Shown piece after piece: positions 9,349-16,649 of a stretch of 64,000 nucleotides of DNA. Each line of letters starts with the position of its first letter. Within the stretch, counting starts at the first letter, position 1. The stretch comes from Asanoa ishikariensis. Lineage in GTDB: Bacteria; Actinomycetota; Actinomycetes; Mycobacteriales; Micromonosporaceae. The notes beneath the pieces were generated by a model. It saw nothing but the letters and a program-made list of their open reading frames with translations. It searched no databases and had not been told where the DNA came from. The stretch is from the NCBI RefSeq assembly GCF_900107455.1, contig NZ_FNQB01000001.1, positions 2,232,001 to 2,296,000 of the forward strand. The letters are read 5' to 3'. The translations under genes were made by a program, and so were the position numbers.

Positions 9349-9595
9349 CGCTCCTCCCCGTGCTAGCTCAGCTGACCGAATGGCTATCGTGCCCGGCCTG
9401 GCCGTTGCTAGGCAATATCGGCCCCTGCCGACTCGTCCGAACGGTTGCCGTGACCTTGCTTTTGGCCAGGGCTTATGGAGATCCACACCCGACAGTGATG
9501 TCGGATATCGGAAAACCCGGAGTGGACCTTGCTACCACGTTGGGTAGCTGGGGAGAATCGGCACGGTTCGCGCCCACCCTGACAGGAGCATCGGC
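9349..9595. promoter_or_regulatory. Divergent intergenic region of the conflict locus
   Basis: The 247 bases separate the NACHT/WD40 gene (minus) from the winged-helix gene (plus) and must hold promoters for both. No strong palindrome or textbook -35/-10 pair stood out. The coding starts on each side have clear ribosome sites only on the minus side (GGGGAGGAG). Confidence 0.4.
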
Positions 9596-10207
9596 ATGTC
9601 CGACGAGAAGCCGGTCACCTTCGCCATGCGCTGCATGCTGGTCATCCTGATGGCCGAAGCCCGCGAGCTGCCCAACGCGCGGATCGCCGACCGGGGTCTG
9701 GACCTGAAGAAGGAATACCGGGACCGCCTGGTCAGCCGGGGCTGGATCACGGTGCGCAAGGTCGGCCGGGGATACAGCCTCGAGCTCACGGAGGCCGGCT
9801 GGGCCGAGGCGATCGGGCAACTGTCCGCCGACCCGCCGGCGGGTGCCGGGGCCGGGGGTGCGGCACTTTATACCGTGCTCAATCGGCTGCGTGGTTTCCT
9901 CGACCGGTCCGACCTGGCGGCGTCCGAGCTCTTCGCCCCGGCCGAGAGCGACATCGACGTGCGCATCCGCAAGGCGTACGCGGAGATCGCCGTCAGCGCC
10001 GGTGAGCTGGTGTCGCTCGCGGCCCTCCGCCCACGTGTGACCGGCGCGGAGCGGGCCGGCGTCGACGCCGCCCTCGTCGCGCTGAGCACCGCTCCCGACG
10101 TGCGGATCGTCCCGGAGTCCAACCAGAAGACGCTCTCGGCGGAACAGCGCGACGCCGCCGTGCGGATCGGCAACCAGGACAGGCACTTGATCGCTATCGG
10201 TGTGTGA
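9596..10207 (+). CDS. Winged-helix protein of unknown function, partner of dual ATPase
   Basis: The 203-residue protein is not a family I can name. Residues about 8-75 look like a winged helix: helices MRCMLVILMAEA and IADRGLDLKKEYRDRLVSRG, then a wing WITVRKVGRGYSLELTEAG. The C-terminal part (about 90-203) is mainly helical and ends in a conserved-looking block PESNQKTLSAEQRDAAVRIG followed by NQDRHLIAIGV. It ends 43 bases before the dual-ATPase gene on the same strand, so the two are probably one operon. A plausible role is substrate or DNA adaptor, or regulator, for the ATPase; that is inference from position only. Confidence 0.75.
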   Translation: MSDEKPVTFAMRCMLVILMAEARELPNARIADRGLDLKKEYRDRLVSRGWITVRKVGRGYSLELTEAGWAEAIGQLSADPPAGAGAGGAALYTVLNRLRGFLDRSDLAASELFAPAESDIDVRIRKAYAEIAVSAGELVSLAALRPRVTGAERAGVDAALVALSTAPDVRIVPESNQKTLSAEQRDAAVRIGNQDRHLIAIGV

Positions 10208-10250
10208 GTGACGCGAGGCGGCTCGGTGCCTGAGGACGGGTAGGACAACG

Positions 10251-13200
10251 ATGGACGAGGTCGAGCGCCGGGCACTCAAGGCACTCCGGTTCAACTGGGC
10301 GCCGACGCCCGACGACGTGTGGCGGCAGCCGTCGTTCCACGTCGAGGGGCTGCACCGGGACGCCCTCCGGGTGATCCTCGACGGCGTCGAAGACGCCGAC
10401 CGCAGCGCCGACTCGAGCCCCGTCGGCGTCGCCGTGCTCGGCCAGCGCGGCAGCGGCAAGACCCATCTGCTCGGCTCGGTGCGCCAGCACGTACAGGCCG
10501 GTGGTGGCTATTTCTTCCTGGTCAGCCTGTTGGAGGCCAGCGCGTTCTGGCGCAGCACCGCACTGTCCATCCTGGACGGCCTCAACCGTGAGACGGCCGA
10601 GCGGGAGAGCCAGTTGCGGACCTTCCTGCGCCGGCTGGCCGACCTGATCGGCGCGCCGCGGGCGGTGCGGCGGGCGGTGACCGGCGAGGCCGAGCTGACC
10701 CGGCCGATCCTGGACGCGTTCGTCGACCTGCTGCGCAAGCACAACAGGCAGGTCGGCATCGACTGCCAGGACACGGCGCGGGCGATGGTGCTCCAGGCCG
10801 CCGACAAGCTCGGTGACCAGGACGTCGGCTACGAGTTCCTGTGCTCCAACGACGAGCTCGAGCCCGGTCAGCGGGCCGCGTGGGGGATGCGCCGGGCGCG
10901 GCGGTCCGCGCAGGAGATCGTCCGCGACATCTCGCGACTGCTGGCCCTGACCGGCCCGACCGTCATCGCGGTCGACCAGATCGACCTGCTGATCAACCAG
11001 GCGGCGAAGTCGCTCGACGGCGAGACCCGCCTGGAGTGGCGCGCCGCGCTGCTGCTGGAGCAGATCGCCGGCGGGCTGATGGCACTCCGCGAGACCACCC
11101 GCCGCACGCTGTCGGTCGTTGCCTGCCTCGACGAGTCGTGGTCGCTGGTCAAGACCCAGGCCACCGACACCGTCCAGGACCGGTTCCGGGAGGCGGTGCA
11201 GCTCCGTCAGATCGGCAGTGCCGAACTCGGCCGGGAGCTGATCGCCCGGCGCTTCGCGGAGCCGTTCAACGACCAGGGCTTCGTGCCGGCGTACGCCACC
11301 TGGCCCGTGCGGGCCTCCGCTTTCGTCGAGGCGGTCCAGTTCACGCCGCGCGAGCTGCTGCGCACGATCGACACCCACGTGCGGGGCTGCCTGCGCGACG
11401 AGACCGTGCGCGAGATGCTGCGCCTGGTGCACGACTCCGTGGCGGGTCCGGCGGTGGTCACAGAGGAACCGACCACCGACGACGAGTTGGCCGCTGTCGA
11501 CGCCCGGTTCGCGGCGCTGCTCGGGGCAGCGGACGCTTCGGCGGCGCTCGACCCGGCGACCGAGGACGTGGTCGTGCCCGAGTTGCTCGAGGCCGGCCTG
11601 ACCGCCTGGATCGGCTCGCGGGGTGGTGCGGGGGAGCTGTTCGGGCTCGACCCGCACCCGGGCAGCAAGCCGGCACTGCACGCGCGGCTGCGGCGCAGCC
11701 TCGACGAGCGCACCGAGGACGAGGAGCACTGGGCGTTCCGCGTCATCGGTGCCCGGCACCCGATCGCGGCGCTCAACAGGATCCGCAACGCCAGCACGGC
11801 CGCCGGCCTGACCGAGGGCGTAGCCAAGCGCAAGCTGTTCTTCCTCCGCAACGAGCCGTGGTCCGGCGGCGCGCGGACGACCGAGGTGATCGAGACGTTC
11901 AGCCGGGCCGGTGGGCGCACGCTGGCGTTCCCGGAGAGCGACGTGGTCGCCCTGGTCGCGCTGCGACAGCTTCTCCGCGAGCGCGGGTACGAGACGCTGC
12001 GGCCGTGGTTCGTCAGCCGCCAGCCGGCGGATCGGGTCGCGTTCCTGCGCGAGGCACTGGCGGGGGCGGACTCGGTCCCTCCTGCGGCGGCGGTTGATGC
12101 GCCGGTGCCGGTTGGTCCCGCCGGTCCGGAGCTGCCGGCGGCTCCGCCTGCGGCGGTCAGTCGGGCCAGGCAGGCGGGGCTGTCCGTGGTGGGCGGCTCG
12201 GCGATGGCAGGCGGTGCTGGGGCCGAGGGCGGCCCAGCGGTGCGCGCCGTCTCGGCGGTCCCGGATGCGTCGGGCGCGGCGGTCCCGAGCGAGCCCGCTG
12301 CCCCGGGTGGCCCTGCGGGGCAAAAGGGTGCGGCCGAGTCGGCTGGTCCGGCGGTGCGCGGTGGCTCGGCTTCGTCGGGCGGGCCGGCGGTTCCGGGTAG
12401 TTGGGCGGCTCGGGATGGTGCTGCCGCCGCGGGTGGTTCGGCGGTGCGCGATGGCGCGGCTTCGTCGGGCGGGCCGGCGGGTCCAGGTGGTTGGGCCGCT
12501 CGGGATGGTGCGGCCGCCTCGGGTGGTCCGGCGGTGCGCGATGGTGCGGCCGCGGCGGGTGGTCCGGCGGTGCGCGATGGCTCGGCTTCACCGGGTGGGC
12601 CTGTGGTTCCGGGTAGTTGGGCGGCGCGGGAAGGTGCGGCCGCGTCGGGTGGCTCGGTGCGCGACGCTTCGGCTTCGCCGGGTGGGCCGGCGGCTCCCGG
12701 CAGTTGGGCCGCGCGGGACGGTGCCGCCGCGTCCGGCGGCTCCGCGGTGCGCGACGGCTCAGTCTCGCCCGGTGGGCCGGCGGCCCCAAGCGGTTGGGCC
12801 GCGCGGGACGGCTCGGCAGTGCCTGGTGGCCGGGACGCTGCGACTCCGGCGGTCGGGCCCGTCAGCCCGGCTGCACCGACGCTCGCGACTGTCCGAAGGC
12901 TGCCGGTGCGCGTACCCCGCGATGATCGGGATCCTGGTTCGGTGATGCTCGGGCAGTCGGTTCAGGACGGCCGGTCGGTGTCGGTCGAGCTGGCGGCCCT
13001 GCGCCGGCATGCGGCGATCTTCGCCGGCTCCGGGTCGGGCAAGACCGTGCTGATCCGGCGGCTGGTCGAGGAGTGCGCGCTGCGTGGCGTGTCGTCGATC
13101 GTGCTGGACCCCAACAACGACCTCGCGCGGCTCGGTGACCCGTGGCCCCAGCCGCCGGCCGCCTGGGACGAGCTCGAGACGGCCCGGGCGGAGGCGTACC

Positions 13201-14180
13201 ACCGGAACACCGACGTCGTGGTCTGGACCCCGCGGCGGACCGCGGGTCGGCCGCTGAGCTTCCGGCCGCTGCCCGACTTCGCCGGCATCCTCGACGACCC
13301 GGACGCGTTCGCCGCCGGCGTCGACGCCGCCGTGGCGTCGCTCGCGCCGCGGGCCAACGTCGACGGCGCCTCCGCGAAGGCCCGCATCGGCAATGCGGTG
13401 TTGCGGGAGGCGCTGACCGCGTACGCCCGCGGTGGTGGAAGTGACCTTCGCGAGTTCGTCCTCTATCTCACCCGGTTGCCGGCCCGCGCCAGCCAGCTCG
13501 ACAACGCCCCGAAGGTCGCCAACGACATCGGCCAGCTCCTGCGCGCGACGATGGTCAGCGACCCGCTCTTCGGCGGTGACGGCGCGCCGCTCGACCCCGG
13601 TGAGCTGCTGCGCCCCGCGCCGGGCTTCCGTGCCCGGGTCTCGGTGATCAGCTTCATCGGCCTGCCCGACGACGGTCAGCGGCAGAGCTTCGTCAACCAG
13701 CTCCAGCTCGCGCTGTTCGCCTGGATCAAGCGCAACCCGGCCGGCGACCGCCCGCTCGGTGGCCTGTTCGTGATGGACGAGGCGCAGACCCTGGCCCCGT
13801 CCGGCGCGATGACCGCGTGCACGCAGAGCACGCTGGCGCTGGCGTCGCAGGCCCGCAAGTACGGGCTCGGGCTGGTGTTCGCGACGCAGGCGCCCAAGGG
13901 GCTGCACAACCGGATACCCGGCAACGCGGCGACGCAGCTGTTCGGCCTGCTCAACAGCCCGACCCAGATCGAGGCGGCGAAGGAGATGGCGCGGGCCAAG
14001 GGCAGCGACATCTCCGACGTGGCCCGGCTGCGCCCGGGCGTCTTCTACGCCGCCGTCGACGGTGCCGGCTTCGCCAAGCTGCGGGCGCCGCTGTGCCTGA
14101 GCCACCACCCGGCCAGCCCGCTCACCGTCGAAGAGGTCATCGCCCGCGCCCAGGACCCAGAAGAAGACGACGACGAATAA
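10251..14180 (+). CDS. Dual ATPase: AAA/STAND-like domain + repetitive linker + HerA/FtsK-type ATPase
   Basis: The 1309-residue protein contains two P-loop engines. The N-terminal one has Walker A GQRGSGKT (64-71) and a Walker-B-like strand TVIAVDQIDLLI (about 237-248). The C-terminal one has GSGSGKT (about 926), VLDPNNDLARLG, the Walker B LFVMDEAQTLAP (about 1170) and the sensor ATQAPKGL, which together mark the HerA/VirB4/FtsK family of DNA-pumping ATPases (DUF87-like). Residues about 610-880 are a Gly/Ala/Ser/Pro linker with tandem units (see repeat). The tail is acidic (EEDDDE). HerA ATPases act as hexameric DNA or RNA translocases, often with a nuclease; no nuclease is fused here and the upstream winged-helix gene is the only obvious partner. 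Confidence 0.85.
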   Translation: MDEVERRALKALRFNWAPTPDDVWRQPSFHVEGLHRDALRVILDGVEDADRSADSSPVGVAVLGQRGSGKTHLLGSVRQHVQAGGGYFFLVSLLEASAFWRSTALSILDGLNRETAERESQLRTFLRRLADLIGAPRAVRRAVTGEAELTRPILDAFVDLLRKHNRQVGIDCQDTARAMVLQAADKLGDQDVGYEFLCSNDELEPGQRAAWGMRRARRSAQEIVRDISRLLALTGPTVIAVDQIDLLINQAAKSLDGETRLEWRAALLLEQIAGGLMALRETTRRTLSVVACLDESWSLVKTQATDTVQDRFREAVQLRQIGSAELGRELIARRFAEPFNDQGFVPAYATWPVRASAFVEAVQFTPRELLRTIDTHVRGCLRDETVREMLRLVHDSVAGPAVVTEEPTTDDELAAVDARFAALLGAADASAALDPATEDVVVPELLEAGLTAWIGSRGGAGELFGLDPHPGSKPALHARLRRSLDERTEDEEHWAFRVIGARHPIAALNRIRNASTAAGLTEGVAKRKLFFLRNEPWSGGARTTEVIETFSRAGGRTLAFPESDVVALVALRQLLRERGYETLRPWFVSRQPADRVAFLREALAGADSVPPAAAVDAPVPVGPAGPELPAAPPAAVSRARQAGLSVVGGSAMAGGAGAEGGPAVRAVSAVPDASGAAVPSEPAAPGGPAGQKGAAESAGPAVRGGSASSGGPAVPGSWAARDGAAAAGGSAVRDGAASSGGPAGPGGWAARDGAAASGGPAVRDGAAAAGGPAVRDGSASPGGPVVPGSWAAREGAAASGGSVRDASASPGGPAAPGSWAARDGAAASGGSAVRDGSVSPGGPAAPSGWAARDGSAVPGGRDAATPAVGPVSPAAPTLATVRRLPVRVPRDDRDPGSVMLGQSVQDGRSVSVELAALRRHAAIFAGSGSGKTVLIRRLVEECALRGVSSIVLDPNNDLARLGDPWPQPPAAWDELETARAEAYHRNTDVVVWTPRRTAGRPLSFRPLPDFAGILDDPDAFAAGVDAAVASLAPRANVDGASAKARIGNAVLREALTAYARGGGSDLREFVLYLTRLPARASQLDNAPKVANDIGQLLRATMVSDPLFGGDGAPLDPGELLRPAPGFRARVSVISFIGLPDDGQRQSFVNQLQLALFAWIKRNPAGDRPLGGLFVMDEAQTLAPSGAMTACTQSTLALASQARKYGLGLVFATQAPKGLHNRIPGNAATQLFGLLNSPTQIEAAKEMARAKGSDISDVARLRPGVFYAAVDGAGFAKLRAPLCLSHHPASPLTVEEVIARAQDPEEDDDE
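12350..12850 (+). repeat. Tandem coding repeats in the dual-ATPase linker
   Basis: Within the ATPase gene a unit of roughly 30 codons recurs about five times with small changes. In protein form it alternates GSWAARDGAAASGG and PAVRDGSASPGGPA. At the DNA level, GCGGTGCGCGATGG and GGTGGTCCGGCGG recur. The units stay in frame, so gain or loss would lengthen or shorten the spacer between the two ATPase domains without breaking the gene. Confidence 0.75.
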
Positions 14181-14911
14181 TTCGCTTCCCGGCGCGCCGA
14201 TTTCGATCTACATTTATTGACGTAAGAGCGACCCCAGACAACGACGGACAGGACGACACCATGATGCGGCCCGCGGTCTACAGAGACGCAGACGCGAGTG
14301 GCTGGTTGCTGTGCCGACTCGCCCTGGATAGGTGGACCAGCTAGCTCTGGCCAGCGCTGACGCCGCCTATCCCGACCCGGGACGGGCGGCTTTTCCGTTT
14401 CCATTTCTCTTTTTTCGCACGTGCCGGTGGCACGGCGCTATTCAGCATGCACTTTTTCAGCTTTCACAGAAGGGAGGCGTCTCCAATGACCCTGTTCTTG
14501 AATTCCGCCGGCACGACGCGTCCCGGCTGGCCCGACGGCCCGCAGACGTTGCGCGCACCGCGCTGAAGCGCACTGCGACCAGCCGCCGTCGTGCTTGCCG
14601 CAGAGCCGGCCGTCCGGCCTCGTGAAGACCGGTCGCTCGTCGATCAACGCGTCGAGAGCGTCCAAGTCGGAAGCGAACCGGGCGGCCCGCAGCGATCGCG
14701 CGGTCGAGCCTCACAACGCCCATGGCGCGACCACCCAGGCGACGATCTAGGTGCAGACCCGCAGCGCAGCGCCCGGGGTGGGGTCAGGCACGTCTAGATC
14801 AACCGCGACGGCAGCCTCCTGGGCACCACCACCGTCGGCGGGTCGCACCCGCCTCAGGTGGTCGCGAACACCACACACGGGATACGATCCCGGCGCCGGT
14901 CCCGCCGGCAC
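14181..14911. other. 730-bp non-coding stretch before the tRNA
   Basis: No frame here resembles a known protein convincingly. It holds one likely terminator (14360-14392) and otherwise degenerate sequence with scattered stops on both strands. Confidence 0.5.
14360..14392 (+). terminator. Hairpin with T-run downstream of the dual ATPase
   Basis: The arms GCCGCCTATCCCG and CGGGACGGGCGGC pair over 13 positions with one wobble and one mismatch, enclose a 3-base loop, and are followed by TTTT. It lies 180 bases after the ATPase stop and reads on the plus strand. Confidence 0.6.
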
Positions 14912-14985
14912 GGGGCCGTAGCTCAGCCGGTTAGAGCAGGGGACTCATAATCCCTCGGTCGCGGGTTCGAGCCCCGCCGGCCCCA
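14912..14985 (+). tRNA. tRNA with anticodon CAT (Met, or Ile2 after lysidine modification)
   Basis: The cloverleaf is complete at 74 bases: acceptor GGGGCCG pairing with CGGCCCC, D stem GCTC/GAGC, anticodon stem GGGGA/TCCCT around loop CTCATAA, T stem GCGGG/CCCGC around TTCGAGC, and discriminator A. The CCA end is not encoded. Anticodon CAT with ACTCATAAT context occurs both in elongator tRNA-Met and in the isoleucine tRNA whose C34 becomes lysidine; the initiator type is excluded by the normal first base pair (G1-C72). I cannot decide between Met and Ile2 by eye. Confidence 0.93.
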
Positions 14986-14986
14986 C

Positions 14987-15039
14987 AAATGGCTTCCTAA
15001 GCTGTGTCCGCTTCGCGGTCACGGCTTAGGAAGCCATTT
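14987..15039 (+). terminator. Long 20-bp-arm inverted repeat directly after the tRNA
   Basis: AAATGGCTTCCTAAGCTGTG is mirrored by CACGGCTTAGGAAGCCATTT with a single mismatch around a 13-base centre containing GCTTCGC. It begins 2 bases after the tRNA discriminator. The stem is long for a terminator and lacks a T-run, but its position suits 3' end formation or processing of the tRNA transcript. Confidence 0.6.
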
Positions 15040-15049
15040 GTCATCCCGA

Positions 15050-15094
15050 TTCCGGGGGCGACCCCCGGAGACCCCACGGTGTGGTGGGCGCGGT
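15050..15094 (+). repeat. 45-bp repeat, copy 1 (second copy at 60772-60816)
   Basis: The block starting TTCCGGGGGCGACCC and ending GTGTGGTGGGCGCGGT recurs at 60772-60816 with 43 of 45 positions the same by my alignment. It includes a small GC hairpin (CGGGGG/CCCCCG). Similar GGGGGCGACCCCC blocks are common after genes in actinomycetes. Confidence 0.6.
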
Positions 15095-15111
15095 TCGCGG
15101 TATGCGAGGTC

Positions 15112-15135
15112 GGACCCAACGTTGCCGTTGGGTCC
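15112..15135. repeat. Perfect inverted repeat GGACCCAAC-N6-GTTGGGTCC
   Basis: Nine-base arms flank a six-base loop in the non-coding stretch after the tRNA. No T-run follows. It could be a second processing or termination structure. Confidence 0.5.
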
Positions 15136-15224
15136 GAGCTCGCCGGTTCGGCGTTTCAAGATCCCGTCGCGCCGCGTGGGATCTGGTGGAGCGCCACGAC
15201 GCCGCCACGACGATCTGGTCCGGA

Positions 15225-15280
15225 TCGGTGGGTCGGCCGTCGATCGCGACGGGTGCGCAGGTTCGAATCCTGCCCTCGAT
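15225..15280 (+). other. tRNA-like T-arm fragment
   Basis: GCAGGTTCGAATCCTGC (inside 15257-15273) is a perfect T stem-loop, preceded by a possible anticodon-type stem CCGTCG/CGACGG. No matching acceptor or D arm can be drawn, so this is a fragment or mimic of a tRNA 3' half. The same T-arm sequence occurs inverted at 15376-15390 inside the neighbouring dispersed repeat. Confidence 0.35.
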
Positions 15281-15390
15281 TAGAACCGGCGCGGCTTTGT
15301 CCGCCTACGGCCGTTGAGCTGCGTGTTTAGAAAGAGTCGAGTCGCGTGTGGGGGCGCGTCTGCCTCGCCCTGAACGATTCGAACCTGCGC
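15270..15390 (+). repeat. Dispersed intergenic repeat, partial copy A
   Basis: It aligns with the second half of the full copy at 30485-30684: CCGGCGCG, GAGCTGC then GTGTTTAGAA, then GGGCGCGTCTGCCTCG, ending GATTCGAACCTGCGC. The first half of the element (with CGTTCCCATGCTTGGCGTGA) is missing. It sits between the tRNA hairpins and the NiCoT remnant. Confidence 0.6.
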
Positions 15391-15409
15391 CAATTGACAT
15401 GCTCTCGCG

Positions 15410-15659
15410 GCCAGTACACGCCCATGATCGCTTGCAGAGGTTCTCGGATCATCGGCACGATCGAGCTCATCGGCGTCATCGCCGACCAGGCACACAGGGT
15501 CCGATCGCCGCCATCGCCTCGATTCCGCTCGACTACGCCGGGTACGTCATCGTGGCCCTCTTCGTCGTGTCCTGGCTGGTCGCGATCGCGATCTGGCGCT
15601 TCGCGCGGGTCGAGGAGCGCTGGTCGGCGAACGTGGCGTCCCGGCCGTCGGAGTCCTGA
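15410..15659 (+). pseudogene. NiCoT (HoxN-type) nickel/cobalt permease, frameshifted 3' remnant
   Basis: One frame reads SRIIGTIELIGVIADQAH, the NiCoT segment seen near the C terminus. A second frame then reads SIPLDYAGYVIVALFVVSWL followed by VAIAIWRFARVEERWSA and stops at 15659. Together they form the last two membrane segments of a HoxN/NixA-type permease, joined by a frameshift near 15480-15500. The rest of the gene is absent. Its position beside the superoxide dismutase and other nickel genes suggests a former member of the same nickel regulon. Confidence 0.6.
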
Positions 15660-15681
15660 GTAAACCCTCCACGTAGGGTTG

Positions 15682-15698
15682 TTGCACATTGTTGGCAA
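15682..15698 (+). promoter_or_regulatory. Nur-box-like site before the superoxide dismutase
   Basis: TTGCAC-ATTGT-TGGCAA fits the Streptomyces Nur pattern tTGCaa-N5-ttGCAA at 9 of 12 specified positions. It lies 52-68 bases before the start codon, where a repressor would block transcription. In Streptomyces coelicolor, nickel-bound Nur represses sodF. A stronger match lies upstream of the ABC importer at 18595. Confidence 0.45.
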
Positions 15699-15749
15699 CA
15701 GCGTAAGAGTTGCAGCAGTGGCGATCCATCGCTTGGAGGACAACACCAG

Positions 15750-16364
15750 ATGGCTGTTTACACGTTGCCGGACCTGCCTTACGACTACGCGGCGCTCGAG
15801 CCGCACATCAACGGGCAGATCCTCGAACTGCACCACGACAAGCACCACGCCGCGTACGTCAAAGGCGCCAACGACGCCCTCGAACGGATCGAGGAGGCGC
15901 GCAACGCCGGGAACTTCGCCAGCATCGTCGGCCTGGAGAAGACGCTCGCGTTCAACCTGTCCGGGCACGTGCTGCACTCGCTGTACTGGGCCAACATGAC
16001 CCCGGACGGCGGCGACCGGCCTGACGGCGACTTCGGTGAGGCGATCAACGAGTTCTTCGGCTCGTTCGAGGGCTTCCACGGCCAGCTCTCCGCGGCCACC
16101 ACCCTGGTGCAGGGCTCCGGTTGGGGCGTGCTGTCCTACGAGCCACTCTCCGGCCGGCTGATCGTCGAGCAGGTCTACGACCACCACGGCAACGTCGCGC
16201 AGACGTCCGTACCGCTGCTCGCCTTCGACGCCTGGGAGCACGCGTACTACCTCCAGTACCGCAACGTGCGCCCGGACTTCGTGAAGGCCATGTGGGAGGT
16301 CGTCAACTGGCCGGACGTGGCTGCCCGGTACGCCGCCGCGAAGGCCGGGAACAAGCCGGTCTGA
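15750..16364 (+). CDS. sodF: Superoxide dismutase, Fe/Mn family
   Basis: A 204-residue cytosolic enzyme that converts superoxide to oxygen and hydrogen peroxide. The expected metal ligands are present: His28 (LELHHDKHH), His76 (GHVLHSLYW), and Asp160 with His164 ([12 protein letters not shown]). Length and motif spacing are normal. The start ATG follows GGAGGA. The Nur-like site upstream and nickel transport genes downstream suggest the iron enzyme made when nickel is scarce (sodF type), as in Streptomyces; the metal itself cannot be decided from sequence alone. A strong hairpin follows the stop. Confidence 0.92.
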   Translation: MAVYTLPDLPYDYAALEPHINGQILELHHDKHHAAYVKGANDALERIEEARNAGNFASIVGLEKTLAFNLSGHVLHSLYWANMTPDGGDRPDGDFGEAINEFFGSFEGFHGQLSAATTLVQGSGWGVLSYEPLSGRLIVEQVYDHHGNVAQTSVPLLAFDAWEHAYYLQYRNVRPDFVKAMWEVVNWPDVAARYAAAKAGNKPV

Positions 16365-16368
16365 TGCC

Positions 16369-16410
16369 CCGTAGCGGGGTGGCGGGCCGCCATCCGCCGC
16401 CCCGCTACGG
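16369..16410 (+). terminator. 17-bp-stem hairpin after sodF
   Basis: CCGTAGCGGGGTGGCGG pairs with CCGCCGCCCCGCTACGG (one wobble) around an 8-base loop, 5 bases after the dismutase stop. There is no T-run, as is common in actinomycete terminators. Confidence 0.7.
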
Positions 16411-16539
16411 CCGGCGCTCGAATGTTCACGTCAGCGACCCTTGAAGATCACCTTCGAGTGCCTCCGCAGGTCAGGGGCGGTGGAGAGACTGGACCGTTCG
16501 TAAGGCCCGCCCCACCCGGAGTGTGTTCGCGTGATCTCC

Positions 16540-16649
16540 CCTGTAGCCGTGCCCCGCAGCTCGCCGCTGTGATCGGGCTGATCCTGGCGATCGCGGCAGG
16601 CGTCCTGTTCACGATGCGCCGCCTGCTTCGTCAGAAGGTGCTGGCATGA
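16540..16649 (+). pseudogene. 3' end of a membrane protein gene coupled to the NicO gene
   Basis: The frame ending at 16649 closes with one hydrophobic helix and a basic tail (AAVIGLILAIAAGVLF, TMRRLLRQKVLA) and overlaps the NicO start by 4 bases (ATGA). NicO genes in actinobacteria are often preceded by an exported protein with a C-terminal membrane anchor, and this looks like such an anchor. The preceding part of the frame (from 16422) shows no domain, so I read it as a truncated upstream partner. Confidence 0.4.

Noticed and set aside
7246-9366. Long plus-strand open frame (706 codons) opposite the NACHT/WD40 gene
   Set aside because: It is Arg/Gly/Val/Gln-rich without domains and lies fully antisense to a protein with clear motifs; typical high-GC shadow.
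12350-12850. Possible CRISPR-like array in the regular repeats
   Set aside because: Repeats are in frame, without unique spacers, and encode a protein linker; no cas genes.
10194-14108. Two long minus-strand frames opposite the dual ATPase
   Set aside because: No recognisable motifs, Arg/Gly/His-rich composition; the plus strand carries two complete P-loop ATPase signatures.
10251-14180. BREX PglY/BrxC assignment for the dual ATPase
   Set aside because: No PglZ, PglX or methylase gene nearby, and the HerA half does not belong to that family.
14438-14665. Minus-strand frame with IDERPVFTRPDGRLCGKHDGG
   Set aside because: Looks protein-like for about 25 residues but has no matching continuation or family I can name; could be a relic, not supported.
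16411-16645. Cobalamin or nickel riboswitch before the NicO gene
   Set aside because: I looked for a B12-box-like GCCACTG and a conserved multi-stem layout and found neither.
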